Shown here: in pieces, positions 63,968 through 64,000 of the stretch | Layout of the letters: each line of letters opens with the position of its first letter | How positions within the stretch are numbered: position 1 is the first letter of the stretch | NCBI GenBank assembly: GCA_964057225.1 | Contig: OZ059900.1 | Coordinates: forward strand, 14,523,638-14,587,637 | DNA: 64,000 bases | Direction of reading: 5' to 3' | Source of the DNA: Auanema rhodensis | Lineage: Eukaryota; Nematoda; Chromadorea; Rhabditida; Rhabditidae | Position numbers and translations under genes: made by a program | Notes under the pieces: model-generated | The model's database searches: none | Told to the model about the DNA's origin: nothing | The model's input: the letters and a program-made list of their open reading frames with translations, nothing else

Positions 63968-64000
63968 AATGTTTTTGTTCTGATTCATCGTTATTGAATG

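Larger units (their letters stand above)
44666..64000 (+). repeat. tRNA-Asp tandem array, block 3 (44 tRNA copies, continues past the window)
   Basis: Units are 438-439 bp, with 444-bp units at 45908 and 47230. This block has fewer tRNA-body changes than block 2. The C3G sub-family alternates with consensus copies between 54251 and 60389, and two copies carry T23A plus C66A. Confidence 0.95.

Overview
Eukaryotic, AT-rich genomic DNA, almost certainly from an invertebrate animal. A nematode is my best guess. The guess rests on a BEL/Pao retrotransposon whose open frame runs straight into a phlebovirus-Gc-like envelope region, an arrangement best known from nematode elements. No bacterial features and no conventional host protein-coding gene are visible.

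The backbone is one tandem array with a unit of about 439 bp. Each unit carries one plus-strand tRNA-Asp(GTC) gene with A box, B box and a T-run terminator. I count 93 tRNA-Asp copies in three blocks: 15 copies in 3313-9735, 34 copies in 19327-34444 and 44 copies in 44666-64000. The array runs off the right edge. Many copies match one consensus. Others carry recurring base changes that define sub-families and higher-order repeats: a 3-unit repeat of 1322 bp, a 3-unit repeat of 1317 bp, a 6-unit repeat of 2631 bp and 7-unit repeats near 3070 bp.

Three LTR retrotransposons, all on the minus strand, bound or interrupt the array. (a) At the left edge (1-3312) lie the 5' part of a Gypsy-type element: a partial gag, a leader with degenerate tandem repeats, and an LTR-like end. 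(b) At 9736-19326 is a Gypsy-class element with one open frame of about 2476 codons. Its order is Gag, signal peptide, large glycoprotein-like ectodomain, transmembrane segment, protease, RT, RNase H, integrase, so an envelope-like module sits between Gag and Pol. The protease has Asn where the catalytic Asp should be, and the LTR-like ends do not match each other. (c) At 34445-44665 is a BEL/Pao composite. It holds one complete element (2637-codon Gag-Pol-Env frame, a 156-codon zinc-finger accessory ORF and a 296-bp LTR with TGTCGC/GCGACA ends) and a second copy reduced to LTR, leader and the start of gag. The two copies share one LTR.

How the parts relate: the tRNA units look like autonomous Pol III genes evolving by unequal exchange. 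The elements appear to use the array as a landing site. Two independent element ends lie 67 and 75 bp upstream of a tRNA-Asp start position. Later deletions removed at least one tRNA gene. All element calls are from reading motifs; no database search was possible.
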